A DNA stretch of 64,000 bases, from positions 1,054,001 through 1,118,000 of the forward strand of contig JAWWNJ010000059.1 of the NCBI GenBank assembly GCA_037176885.1, in the 5' to 3' direction. Of this stretch, positions 21,908 through 32,169 are shown piece by piece. A program made the translations under genes and the position numbers. The DNA is from Favolaschia claudopus. Taxonomy: Eukaryota; Basidiomycota; Agaricomycetes; Agaricales; Mycenaceae. The notes below the pieces were generated by a model, which was not told the DNA's origin, did not search any database, and saw nothing but the letters and a program-made list of their open reading frames with translations. How positions within the stretch are numbered: position 1 is the first letter of the stretch; each line of letters opens with the position of its first letter.

Positions 21908-23382
21908 GATATATCTGTCAAAGTGTGACCGAATAAGGGAATTATGATCTCAACATGCCGTGAATTGATCATGGTTGAAAAACACAGAATTGCCTTGCAT
22001 CCATCCACCACGAGCTTTAGCCCATAGCCCATGCTGTATTATATGTCCATTGTTGAGAAATATGCGGAATATCGATCGGACATTTTTTTTGCTGAGTTAG
22101 TGTAGGTAATCTTGTATAAGCCGGAAACCTCCGAGATCTTAGTTTCCTTGCTTCCCCTCAGTATTTGAGATTATTTTTTGTAACAGGGACCCTATTGTAA
22201 CGCTTCAGAACGTCGGAGAGCTCTTCAGTGAATTTTCCTTGAGGGCTTTGACAAGCCAAAATATCTTTTCGCTCGTCCGAAGGCCTTCGGCCGAAAGTCA
22301 CAAGACTTTCGCGCTAACTCTCTGCGGCCATTCTCCGCTATTTCTGGGCAGGGGTAAATTGACGCGGCAGACGTTTTGAAGACGCGTCATTGACGCGCCG
22401 CATTTGGACATTGACGCGCAACGCGTCGATCTCTCCATCGAACCGACGCGGATATTTTGAACATTGTGTGGTAGGACTTTAGAGTGACCTACCTTCCTTG
22501 ACTCTTTCTGAATTTGATCCAACGAAGAACGTTGTTCATCCTGCGCTGTCCCCAGCAAGCCCCCAGTTGCCAGTGAGAACTTCAATTATGTTCCTATAAC
22601 TCATGCATTCAATTATTTGATTCCATGGAGCTTGATATCGAGTTGAATGCACTGAGAGAAGTCTTTTGTAGTTGATTCTAAATCATTGTCCCAATTTTAA
22701 ACGAGCTCGAGTACTGTACCGTACCATGTTCAATTCGGCAATCAAAATATATCGCTGTCAATTTTCAAGGAAAAAACAGAATGAGGAGCTGGATTATCCT
22801 TTCTCACTGCAAGATAATGCCAAAAGCGTCAGGAATCTTTACAGAAAGATGCTGGAAACTCTCGAGAGCCGAACAACGAGATTTGGAGGCTGTCAAACTC
22901 AATCCCTTCAATACTGTTGTTTTACTATTATGCGAATAAAACCCACGAATCGCAAAATGAACGAGTTTCCCTTCACCTGTCAGCTTTGACTGAGTATCTG
23001 AATATACTGAACTTGAAACCTGAGGATTGTTTTCACAGTGTTAAAGCGCGTCGCTTTTCAAATGCAGCTCTGGGTGACGGCGCGATCTTGATGCGCAGTT
23101 TAAGTCGGCTTCTAACGCGGTTGACGCCGGAAGACGTTGTGATTGACATTGAAGAAAATTCGCATTGACGCGGCGCGCGCCGGGACTGACGCGTCGACGC
23201 GTCAACACAACAGGTTTGACGCGGCAACTTGACGATTCGGCGCTAAATATTGACGCGACCAAGACATCACTGACATGTGATTGACGCGTCTCGACGTTCC
23301 AAGGGATTTTGGGCAAGAGTTTTCCGTACAATATCAATTACTAACAACCACAATGGGTCTGCTAGAGTATACATATAGGCCT
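21908..23382. other. gene-poor interval with TGACGCG clusters
   Basis: No recognisable gene. Two clusters (about 22358-22450 and 23035-23300) are dense in TTGACGCG and ACGCGTC words, including back-to-back GACGCGTCGACGCGTC at about 23191. An open frame at 22672-22989 has no known motif. Confidence 0.5.
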
Positions 23383-25140
23383 TCAGAGATCCTGTATGCC
23401 ATCCGTCATGAACGGTAGCTGCTGCCTGGAGGAGTGCATGTGGTTGTTGTACGCAAACTCCGCTGCAGGTAGCAGCTCATCCCAGTCGTCCTGCTTGTAA
23501 TTGGTGAAGAGCCGGATGTACTGCTCGAGTTCCTGGTTAACGCACTCCGTTTGGCCATCGGTCTGCGGATGGTAGGCCGTAGAAGTGGCTGGGGTGACCC
23601 CAACGAGGCGCCAAAGCTCGCGCGTGAACTCTGCGATGAACTGGGTGCCATGATCGAAGATGTACTTCTCTGGCAGGCCATGGTGGCGCTTGATGAGGTC
23701 GTTGATTAAGGGGAGCGGGTAACGATTCTTCACGGTCATAGCGTTTAAAGCTCGATAGTCCTGTATGAACCGAAGTCCGCCGTCCTTCTTCTTGACAAAG
23801 AAGACGGGTGAGGCCATAGGTGATTTTGATGGTCGAATCCGGCCAGTGCCAAGTCCCTCCTCGATGAAGGCATCAAGTTCCTTCTGTTCGAGAGGTGAGA
23901 TCGGGTAGACCTTGCAGTTCGTGGGTTTAGAGTCCGGCACGAGCTCAATGGCATGGTCCCAGGATCGGCGTTCAGGCAGCGAGTCAAAGGACTCCTTGTT
24001 GAAAACATTGTCAAACTCTCGGGCCCATTCGGGAACGTCCGAGCGCGCCGGGGCTGAGTTTTTGGCGTAAGCCTCAGCCAGGCGCTGGGAGACGGTGCTT
24101 CCAGCACGGATATCCTCAGAAGGCAGGAACTGGGTGTAGAACACCCGGTCTCCCGGCTCAAGGGGGTCATCCACATCATCCGCATCATCCACTTCATCCA
24201 CATCATCCTCATCATCATCCTCGTAGTCCGGGAACAGCTCTGGCAGGTCATCATATTCATCTTCACCTAAGTCTATGGCACAGATGGATGGAAGGGGACC
24301 AAGTCGGAGCTGCCGGAGGATCTCAGCTGCCAGGCGGGACTCTCTGCGGGCAGCACGAGCCTCCAGGCGAACCTCGGTGCGGCACGTAGAGCACTCGCTG
24401 GGGCATCTGCTCATCTTGACCTCTCGGGTGTCCCACTCGATCTCCGGGTTATGCTTCCGGAGCCAGGAGTAGCCGAGGATGAGCTTCTGCTTCCCAAGAC
24501 GGGTAACAGCAAGCTGCATGCGCTCAGAGTGACCACGATACTGCAGCACAACGTCGGCCACCTCGCGAATCGCACCAGCCTCATTTGGGGAGCCATCCAC
24601 ATTGAAAACTGGAATGGGCTGTGCAAGGCGACGGAGGGGGATGCCAGACTTAGCTGCGAACTCAGAGTCAATGAAGTCTGAGGTGGCACCGCAGTCGACG
24701 AGACCTTCGAGAGAAAGCTTGGTGGCATCCTGGACTGCCTGAATCTCAAGGGGGAGATGCAGGGAGTTGGCACTGGGTGCAGCAGCAACAGTATAGCGCT
24801 GAGGAAGTCTACGCTCCCAAGGCTTTCGCCGGACACGTGGGGGACGGAAGGGGGCAGGGGGTACGTCTTTCGTTTCGGCAGGTTCAACAGATGGCATAGC
24901 ACGAGGGGGAGGCACATGGGCAGGGACAACAGGGAAGACACCTGCTGGACGCGAGCGAGAGGCTGACGGAGCCGACGGTGCCTTTGGGAGAAGCCCAGCA
25001 GCACGAGCCCGCACGTGCGATTCGTACTGGCGGTACGCTCGTGTCCAAGCCATGTAGTAGCGGAGGTCTGGGGGGTCGCTGGACGATGTGATGGCCGCAT
25101 TGATGGCAGGGTCAAGGCCAGAGCGGAACTTGGTGAGTAC
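23383..25140 (-). pseudogene. Tf1-type Ty3/Gypsy fragment with RT fused in frame to integrase
   Basis: One open frame (556 codons from 25053; coding-like sequence extends upstream to 25140 as Gag end, KFRSGLDPAINAA). It encodes a retropepsin (VDCGATSDFID, LGYSWLRKHNPEIEW), an acidic spacer, and the start of RT (FVKKKDGGLRFIQDYRALN, then RYPLPLINDLI). It then jumps without frame loss to the integrase core (HGLPEKYIFDHGTQF, STAYHPQTDGQTE). The RT catalytic YLDD, RNase H and integrase zinc finger are missing. Both ends are truncated and no LTR is seen. The deletion kept the frame open, but the product cannot be a working Pol. Confidence 0.9.
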
Positions 25141-26071
25141 GACTAATCACGGATCCACCCGTCCAGGCGAAGGCTTTCAACAAGAAGCTCGGGAAGCATA
25201 TGAACAAACAAACGGTAAAGATGTTGCCCCGCAGGTATGTTCCAATTACTTGAGAGTATTCTATTGTATTTACGCGCCAAAGATGAATCATATCGATGAA
25301 CTTCAGGAGGCAGTCGCGCGCTTCGGCATGGAAATCGACGCACACAATCTTGCGTCGCGTGGAGAGCCGGATGAGGAGGTCGACGAGACTCCAGTCGATC
25401 CTCGATCTGCTGACCATTGGACTTTCGGCGCTCCAGTTGCAGGCGGCCTTGTGAATTCCAAAGCCTGGATGATAGTAGCGAACACGGTTCGCGAGCCTAC
25501 AAAGATTTTGATTTCCACCTACGCTCGTTTTTGGCGGAAACATTTTCGGAGGAACGGATAGCCTATGAAGATGCAATCATGGTAAGTATGTCTCCTTTGA
25601 TCTGCAGCTATGATTATTTGATCTTTTTTATTATCAACTGCTGCTCAGGTTCGGCGCTTCAAATGCGCTTATATTGAATATCAATCGCTCGAGGACTGGC
25701 GTGGCGCGCGGGATATCATTCGTTGCAACTCGTGCTTCCACAACGAGCCTCGCTATGACAGTCTTCTTGTTAACCAGACGGAGCCCGGTTTACATATTGC
25801 GCGCGCACGCGCTCTATTGCGTTGTCGACTTCCGAGCGGTCGCAATCTTGATATTGCGCTTGTTCGGATGTTTGGACAGAGCCGGTGGAAACCCAAGACA
25901 CGGTGGGACGGATGTGAGGTAAGGCTGGAGGAGAAGGAGCATTCCTTTCTCTCTATGGATTATGTTATCCGCGGCGCGCTCATGGCGCCGGTTCGCTCAG
26001 TCAAACAGCCCAACACTTATTATTTAGTCGACACTATTGACGCAGACATGTTTTTACGTGCAGATCAATAG
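25141..26071 (+). pseudogene. uncharacterised agaricomycete family member, 5' truncated and frameshifted
   Basis: The readable C-terminal part contains HWTFGAP, an SFLAETFSEERIAYEDAI segment, FKCAYIEYQSLEDWRGARDI, RCNSCFHNEPRYDSLL, MDYVIRGALMAP and VDTIDADMFLR, a motif order I associate with an abundant hypothetical family in agaricomycete genomes; its function is unknown to me. An intron at about 25581-25647 is well supported. A one-base shift near 25465 breaks the frame after VNSKAW. The 5' end joins the truncated Gypsy fragment at about 25140. End at TAG 26069-26071. Confidence 0.7.
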
Positions 26072-26094
26072 TTAATCTATATTCTATGGATTGC

Positions 26095-26225
26095 AGCCCC
26101 AGTCAGATACATGACATTCTGACAAGTCCTGATGAGCGCTGACGAGGGCTGATACGGTGCTGATCAGCCTCCCCCCGGAATCTGACCAGGCCTGATAGGT
26201 CGGCAAGTGCTGATCAGGTATTTTC
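26095..26225. repeat. irregular 10-bp CTGA repeat
   Basis: CTGACAAGTC, CTGATGAGCG, CTGACGAGGG, CTGATACGGTG and CTGATCAG follow at about 10-bp spacing. The block truncates the coding fragment to its right and recalls the TGATCC array at 19385-19434. Confidence 0.6.
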
Positions 26226-27148
26226 GGATTTTCCGACACAGAAATAGCGAAGGGTGTCTTGTTGACCCCGTTTGCGGTCCTTGTGGCGAAAGATAGCTCC
26301 AGCAAGCGAGGCGACCTTGATAGCGCCACCCACGGAGCGATATTCCGCCCGTGCCGCCGCTCTGCTACCCTCTCCGAGCGCGAACGTGGCTGCGTTGTCT
26401 CGATTGAACATCTTGACAGGTCCAGGAAGTCCATTGTCGATCCACCACTACTGCATCGCATAGACGGCACCCTTGAAAACATTCAAACTCTTGTGCATAC
26501 AGCATCCACCCCAGATGAAAAGGTCGACACTCTGCCTCTCAGCAAGAGTCAATTTGTCGAAGGCTTCTTGTTCAACGGTGCGCACGAATTCGGTCATCGC
26601 AGCCTTCTGACGCTCGGCACCCGGAAGACGTTCCCATGCCTCGATTCCACCCGCAGCGGCTAACGTAGCTTGGGAGACTTCGAAAAGCTTCTTTGCCCAC
26701 TCCAACGGTGCCATCTGAGCAAGGGTTAGCTCTCCTTGACGCTCTCGTTCCAACCGCCGTTTCATAGCCTCGACAAGCCGGAAGTGGTCTTCGGCATGAT
26801 CTGAATGCCAGCCCGTCACTTTCAACCAGAAATCCCGAGCGTCCTCGTCAGTCTGGCATCGATCCGAGGTCTTGTAAACCTGGTACGCAGCTTCAATCAA
26901 CTCCAACCATCCCTCGAGCTCTGTTTCGCTGGTATGGTTGATTGCCATTCCGATTCCGAGGAAGAAATTTTTTGTGCCATTGCGTGCATTTTTTGGCTTG
27001 CTACAGCAGATTTCTGGGACGCGACCTCGGCACGGAGGGATGAGGACTCGGCCTCCAGCTGGGTAACCTCGGCCGTCAGATGGGATACCTGTGCCTTCAG
27101 TCTCCCAGTCTCTTTGAGACCGCGAAATTGGCCTTCAAAACCCTTCAA
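26214..27148 (-). pseudogene. uncharacterised agaricomycete family, truncated, with in-frame stop
   Basis: Read on the minus strand: a coiled-coil-like start (SHLTAEVTQLEAE), then FWLKVTGWHSDHAEDH, a LFIWGGCCMHKSLNVFKG motif, a TAG stop, and in the same frame WWIDNGLPGPVKMFNRDNAA, SLAGAIFRHKDRKRGQQDTL. This motif order belongs to a widespread agaricomycete family of unknown role, often near mobile DNA. The frame is shifted between the coiled-coil part and the rest (about 26930, possibly an intron) and the C-terminus is lost at the CTGA repeat. Confidence 0.65.
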
Positions 27149-27745
27149 ATTTACGACGCAGTGCCTATGCTGCTGGTTTATCCGCCACCGTCGACTGCGT
27201 AGGGTCGCAACTTACCACCCTAAAGTCCTTGGGCTCGCTTTGGCGAGTGGTGTGCATGCGTCGGCAAAGGGAAAGACGTTCAATTGCGTCAGGTTACTGG
27301 TGGATACTGGGGATTTATACCTGGTGGGAGAGAACTCCCCACAGGTCCTACGGGTTTTAACCAGAGGTCCTGCCATACAAGCGGCCGGCCAGTTCCCTGA
27401 TTGCGTTGCGCGATTGACCCCCTGGAAAGACGTTGTGCTCGGTTGACATCTTGTAGAATTCTGTGAGGATAACCACCCGTACAGTACTACATGTATGTCT
27501 TCCGTAAACTCGCAGTTCAGACTGTGGACCGCGCGAGTATTAACAAGAGGCGTTGTGAGCGGCCGCAGCATATGTGTGCTGCGGATGTGGAGCAATGCTG
27601 TAAGTGACGTCATCGACTCGGCAGAAAACTAGCAGTGAGCCCATGCTTCGCCACGGGTTAAATCTCAATATAGGGTACGCGAAGAGTGTTTAAGGACAAA
27701 ATTTGAATTTGAAATACAAAGTGCAAATATATTCTACTGGCGCTG
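27149..27745. other. interval without a convincing gene
   Basis: Open frames occur on both strands (27212-27613 minus is the longest), none with a firm family match. A VDTG motif on the plus strand near 27296 is not enough to call an aspartic protease. Confidence 0.5.
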
Positions 27746-28727
27746 ACGGCGACGACTAACTTATTACCAGTGGAACTACCTTCGCCTTTATCGTCGTCTC
27801 TGTTGTTTGGCTGCTCGGTAGGTTGATCATCGCTGGTGACTAACGTGATTTTTCGCTTTTTGGGAGCGGGTTGTTCCGTGACCTCGTCAAAGCCAGTGAA
27901 CATCAGCGCGGAGGATTGGATTCTGAGGGCGACAGAGTTGGCGATGAATGGGGGGAAAGAAATGTAGAAAGCACATACTCAATTTAACAGGACTTGGCTC
28001 CGCTTTTGGTGCAGATGTCCCTTGGCCAACAAAGGTGACCTTCTCGATATCGATGATGAAATGCTTGACAGTACGATCCGGGTTGCGCTCAACACCAGTT
28101 AAGAAACCATCAACTACTACCGGCTTGCCTGGCTCAGGAAGGGTTTTTTTGTTCTGCCAGCGCGGGGTGTCAGGGAAAACACAGTGAACCGGGAATTGGT
28201 TGTTGTAAGCCTTATTGGCGGAGAGATATTGCTCAGCGGTGATGAGTTCTGCTTGTCGACATTGGAAGCAGCGCCGCATACACTGACAAATGGGTGATAT
28301 TTGGGGGTGAAATTCTCAGGCAACCCAAAGGGTATCAACTGGAAACGATTGTTAGTTTGAGCGTATTGAAAATACAGGCCAAACGGTAAGTGAAACTCAT
28401 AGATATGATGTCCCCAAAGAGGTGGTAGTCCACGGCGGCCAGTTTGTCAGAGAAAACTTTGATGTCAGGCGACATACGGGCGGCCTGTAGATTAAATCAG
28501 TACAACTTTAACATTCAGCAATAAACACATACATGAATCACCACGCTACAGCAGGAAACTGGCGCAAACTCGAGTTTGTTTTCGTTGAAGTATTGTAAGG
28601 AACCGACGGTAGCAGGCTCAGAAGACGCAAGGTACATCTGAGAGCCGAATAAGATGGTGTTTGTGTTTGGGATGGCCCGAGGGTTTTTGAGGACGGCGAC
28701 ACCCGAGATAGTAGCTGAAGAAGGCAT
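27746..28727 (-). pseudogene. unknown family gene A, frameshifted
   Basis: Start ATG at 28725-28727 (MPSSATISGVAVLKN). Exon 1 ends at a GTATGTG donor and joins RMSPDIKVFSDKLAAVDYHLFGDI across an intron, then IPFGLPENFTPKYHPFVSVCGAASNVDKQNS. A frameshift near 28205 follows, then AEQYLSANKAYNNQFPVHCV, VVVDGFLTGVERN, VKHFIIDIEKVTFVGQG, and a Lys/acidic tail with PKKRKIT, a possible nuclear signal. A second, more divergent copy is at 37745-38357. Strand-rich text and a basic tail suggest a small nucleic-acid-binding protein, but that is inference only. It lies 0.9 kb beyond the Helitron helicase, on the same strand. Confidence 0.65.
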
Positions 28728-29634
28728 GGTGATAGAGAGTAGAAAGTAGTTGAATTGGATAACTTTTCGACGGAAGTAGCTGAGGTTTTTATATGCTAGA
28801 GAGAGCAATACGTCAGTGGAGTTTGGTGGAGACACGAAAAACGGCCGAAGGAGGACGCGACGGTGAAAGTTCTCACCATCCAGCGCGTCCAGGCCAGTCA
28901 TGTTATCGTTTTGCGTCACTGACGGTGGAACAACCAGAACCGAGCACTGCACAGTCGGAGCGGAGTGGAGTTGAGTGGCGCCATGACGAATGATCCACAA
29001 CTTGAAATGACGCAGGATCGGCGGTGGGCGCACTGGCCGCCTTTAAACGACGCGTACAGAGCAACCTGAGGATCATCAAAGACGGAGAATTAAACAACGA
29101 TGAACGCCAGTATCCGAAAGGTGATTGCGAAGTCTGTCAGTCTCCAAATTCTCTGACGAAGTTGAGCAAGGTAGACATGGACACAGCCAGACAGCCAGAA
29201 GATGAAGGGATAGAGTCGGCAGCCGAAGGAGAGATGGTATGCATTCCTTTTGTGTTTGTTGCTGCGTGTAATTTTTATAAGCAGATATTATCGCTGGTTG
29301 AGCCGACTCGAACTTTCCAGCACCGGGGTCTGGGGCATATTTCCTTGATCTTTGAGCCTTCAAATGGACATCAATCAAGGTCTCGACACCAATGAAAGCG
29401 AAAAATTCGGCGTTGGTACGAGGTCAGAATGTAAAAATGAATTAAATGATATATTTGGCTGTGCTTGTATTCCCTCTGTTTGAAACGACGACGAAAAACC
29501 TCGACTTGTCCGGTTTGCAAAACTATCGCTCACAGAGAGAAGCCAACAAACTCTACCAGTGCAAAAAAAATCAGAGATTTTCACGAAGCGCCCCATTTTG
29601 GAGAGAGGATACAATTTATTTCAAATTAAGTACA
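28728..29634. other. interval without a convincing gene
   Basis: GAGCGGAGTGGAG-type words near 28957-28975 recur elsewhere (near 17783 and 37020 as GCTCCAC). A plus-strand ORF (29024-29395) is unrecognised. The left part is probably the promoter of gene A; the right part is downstream of the Helitron helicase stop. Confidence 0.4.
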
Positions 29635-32166
29635 TCACTGCGCAAAAGCCTGAGGAAATACGATGTTTGGAGTACAATTGGAGAGCGAGCGCTGTGGTAG
29701 CAGGGCCTTGATACGATGCCGAGATGTTGCTCTCGAGAGAGCAACGTAGAGTTGTCCGTGAGTGAAGACTGGCATCCGAAGGTCAAGGCCAAGATATTTA
29801 ACGGATTGTCCCTGGGCCTTGTTGATGGACATTGCGAAAGCAAGGCGCACAGGGAACTGGAGACGCGAAAGGGTAAAGGAGAAATCATTTGTACCTCCAG
29901 AGGGTGTCAGCATAATTCGGGGGACAAAAGCTAATTCGCCATTGTGCTCCCCGCCTAAAATCTCAGCCTCCAAGACGCGATCAGACATTTGTCGTATAAC
30001 CAGTCGCGTCCCATTGCAAAGGCCAGATGAGGGTGATAGATTGCGAAGAAGAATGATGGGACAGCCGTTTTTGAGAGTCAGCTCCCCGGGAGGCAGCCCA
30101 GAGGCAGACAAAGACCGCAGATATTCGGGGGGCATTGAGTCATTAGCCGTTGGTCCATCTGCGCCTGGCTCGGCGACAATTTTATCTGCACTGGTGAATA
30201 TTCGGCTTTCACCCTGCATGCGATCCAAGATATCGTCATTGAGGCCATCGACATCGCCGTTGCGCGCAGCCAGGATTGTGCGCTCCATAAAGTACTGGGA
30301 AGGAGGAGTCGGTCCAGAGATAGTAGGGAATATTGAGTTGATGAGATCCTCGCTGTCTCGAGTGACAATATCGCATGATAGCTCGAGATTCCCCTCAGCA
30401 TCGTTGTTCTGACCATGCCCAACCTCCAGCAGCCACTGCGCGAACTCTGTCTCATCCTGACCGGCATCCAGTCGCATATTCTGTGTCACCGAGAGCAGCT
30501 TCGTAGATTGCCAGAGGTATGATCGAAATATTGAAGCATCTAAAATCTCCTCCGGCGGTCCTTTCGGTACGACTGGTAGAATCTGCTTCGGGTCACCACC
30601 CAACAACATGGTGATCCCACCGAATTGTCACGCAAGGTTCGGTCGACGGCTTCATGGCATTTACGGTTATGCATGGGAGCCTCGTCCCAGATAATCAACT
30701 TCGTGACACGAAGAAGCCCTGCTCGCAAGCTCTCCTTTGCAACTGAGCAAGTAGACTCGTCATTCAGTCCGTCGATCGGACTTTTGAAGACCGAGTGAGC
30801 CGTACGCCCGCCGCGCAAGAGCAGTGCAGCGATCCCCGAAGACGCAACACAAAGAACGATGCGTGACTCGCTCCGCAACTGGTGCGCAAGAGAATTGTAC
30901 AGGAATGTTTTCCCTGTCCCCCCTGCCCCAGAAACAAAGAACAGCTTCCCGAGGCTCTGTTCCACAGATTCAGCCACTTCGTTGAATGCCGTTTGCTGCT
31001 CCGGATTCATTCGTGCGTAATTTTCAACGGCATGTTCACGCTCTGCGGCCGGGTCGTAATCCAGCTGTTCAGCGATCAGAGTGTTCTCGGCCGCTTGAGA
31101 CCAATTGCGCTGTGGTGTTGGCATCTCGAAGTCAATTAGAGTGCGGCCGGCCTCCAAAAGAAGCTGGTCAAGAAGAAAGAGGCCATAGTCAAAGACGTTG
31201 TCTTCCGAAGGCGCCTCAAACCCCATACGCCTCAGTCGATGATCCAAGTCATCGCAGATATGAGATCGGAAGTCTTCCCACAGTTTGCGAGGCTCTGTGG
31301 GATTGCAAAACAGGAGGAGGGTGGTGAACAATCGGCGAAGTCGAGATCCTGTCTGCATTTCAGCGGCTTCGGACAGGCAGAGGCGCCATTCCCCATCATC
31401 CTGCAGAAGACCTCGAGCGAGACACGCTTGTCGATAGGAATCGTACCGCACACCTGTTTAGAGATTAGAACACCAACGAACGCTATTGAACGCAAGATGT
31501 ATGCGGACCTTCATAGCAGAACAAATCATTGTGCGAGGTAGCACCTTTGACGACCGTTAAAAGAGTTCTAAGATAGAAACGCTCGCCGGCCGATGGAGAC
31601 GCAAAGAACATTCGGCCCAGCGCCCACCCTCTCTTCCAAAGTGCCCAGTGCGGCGGTTTGGCAGAGTCCTTCCAGACAAAGACCTGAGGGAATTCTTGAT
31701 AGGTATGCTTACGTGCCGTTTCACCGAGTAAGCCAGGATCGCGGTTGGCAGCAAAATACGCCGAACGTTTGCTGACTTCATTGGCCCCGCGTTGAAGAGC
31801 TTCATCAAGATCCTCGTTCGCATCGAAGGTGACCATGTGTTGCCCGAAAAGGTGTACGGGAAGGCGCACCACGTTAGGAATCTGTGCGTGGACATCGAAC
31901 TGGAAAATGCGCCAAGCCGCCTCGGAAGGACCGATATAGCGCCCGTCAATGTAGGTCTTGATCTCATCCATGTCCATCTCAAGGGTAGCTCTGTGGCCGC
32001 CCTTGTGAATGCACTTGAATGGATATTTGATGGATTTAACGGTTGCCGCACACTCAACATTGATGTGGCAGTCGTATTTGGCGGAGAGGTAGGGGTTGTA
32101 GGGGACGATCCAAGAGTTGTCCACCATATGGCGGCCAACGGAGTATGAAGCAATAAGAACACTCAC
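29635..32166 (-). pseudogene. Helitron PIF1-type helicase, 5' truncated
   Basis: Minus-strand order: Helitron helicase-like region (NSWIVPYNPYLSAKYDCHIN, KCIHKGGHRATLE), a supported intron at about 31452-31507, then [15 protein letters not shown]. The SF1 helicase motifs follow: Walker [10 protein letters not shown], motif [15 protein letters not shown], motif [19 protein letters not shown], motif V MSINKAQGQS, and motif VI HGQLYVALSRATSRHR. Helitrons move by rolling-circle replication using a Rep-helicase. Here the Rep nuclease part (HUH) is absent, cut at about 32168, and a frameshift near 30640 lies between motifs II and III. Helitron ends (TC, CTRR with hairpin) could not be placed. Confidence 0.9.
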
Positions 32167-32169
32167 AAA

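Noticed and set aside
27212..27450. Plus-strand VDTG motif suggesting a pepsin-type protease
   Set aside because: Only the four-residue motif fits; no second active-site motif or flanking pepsin sequence could be found.
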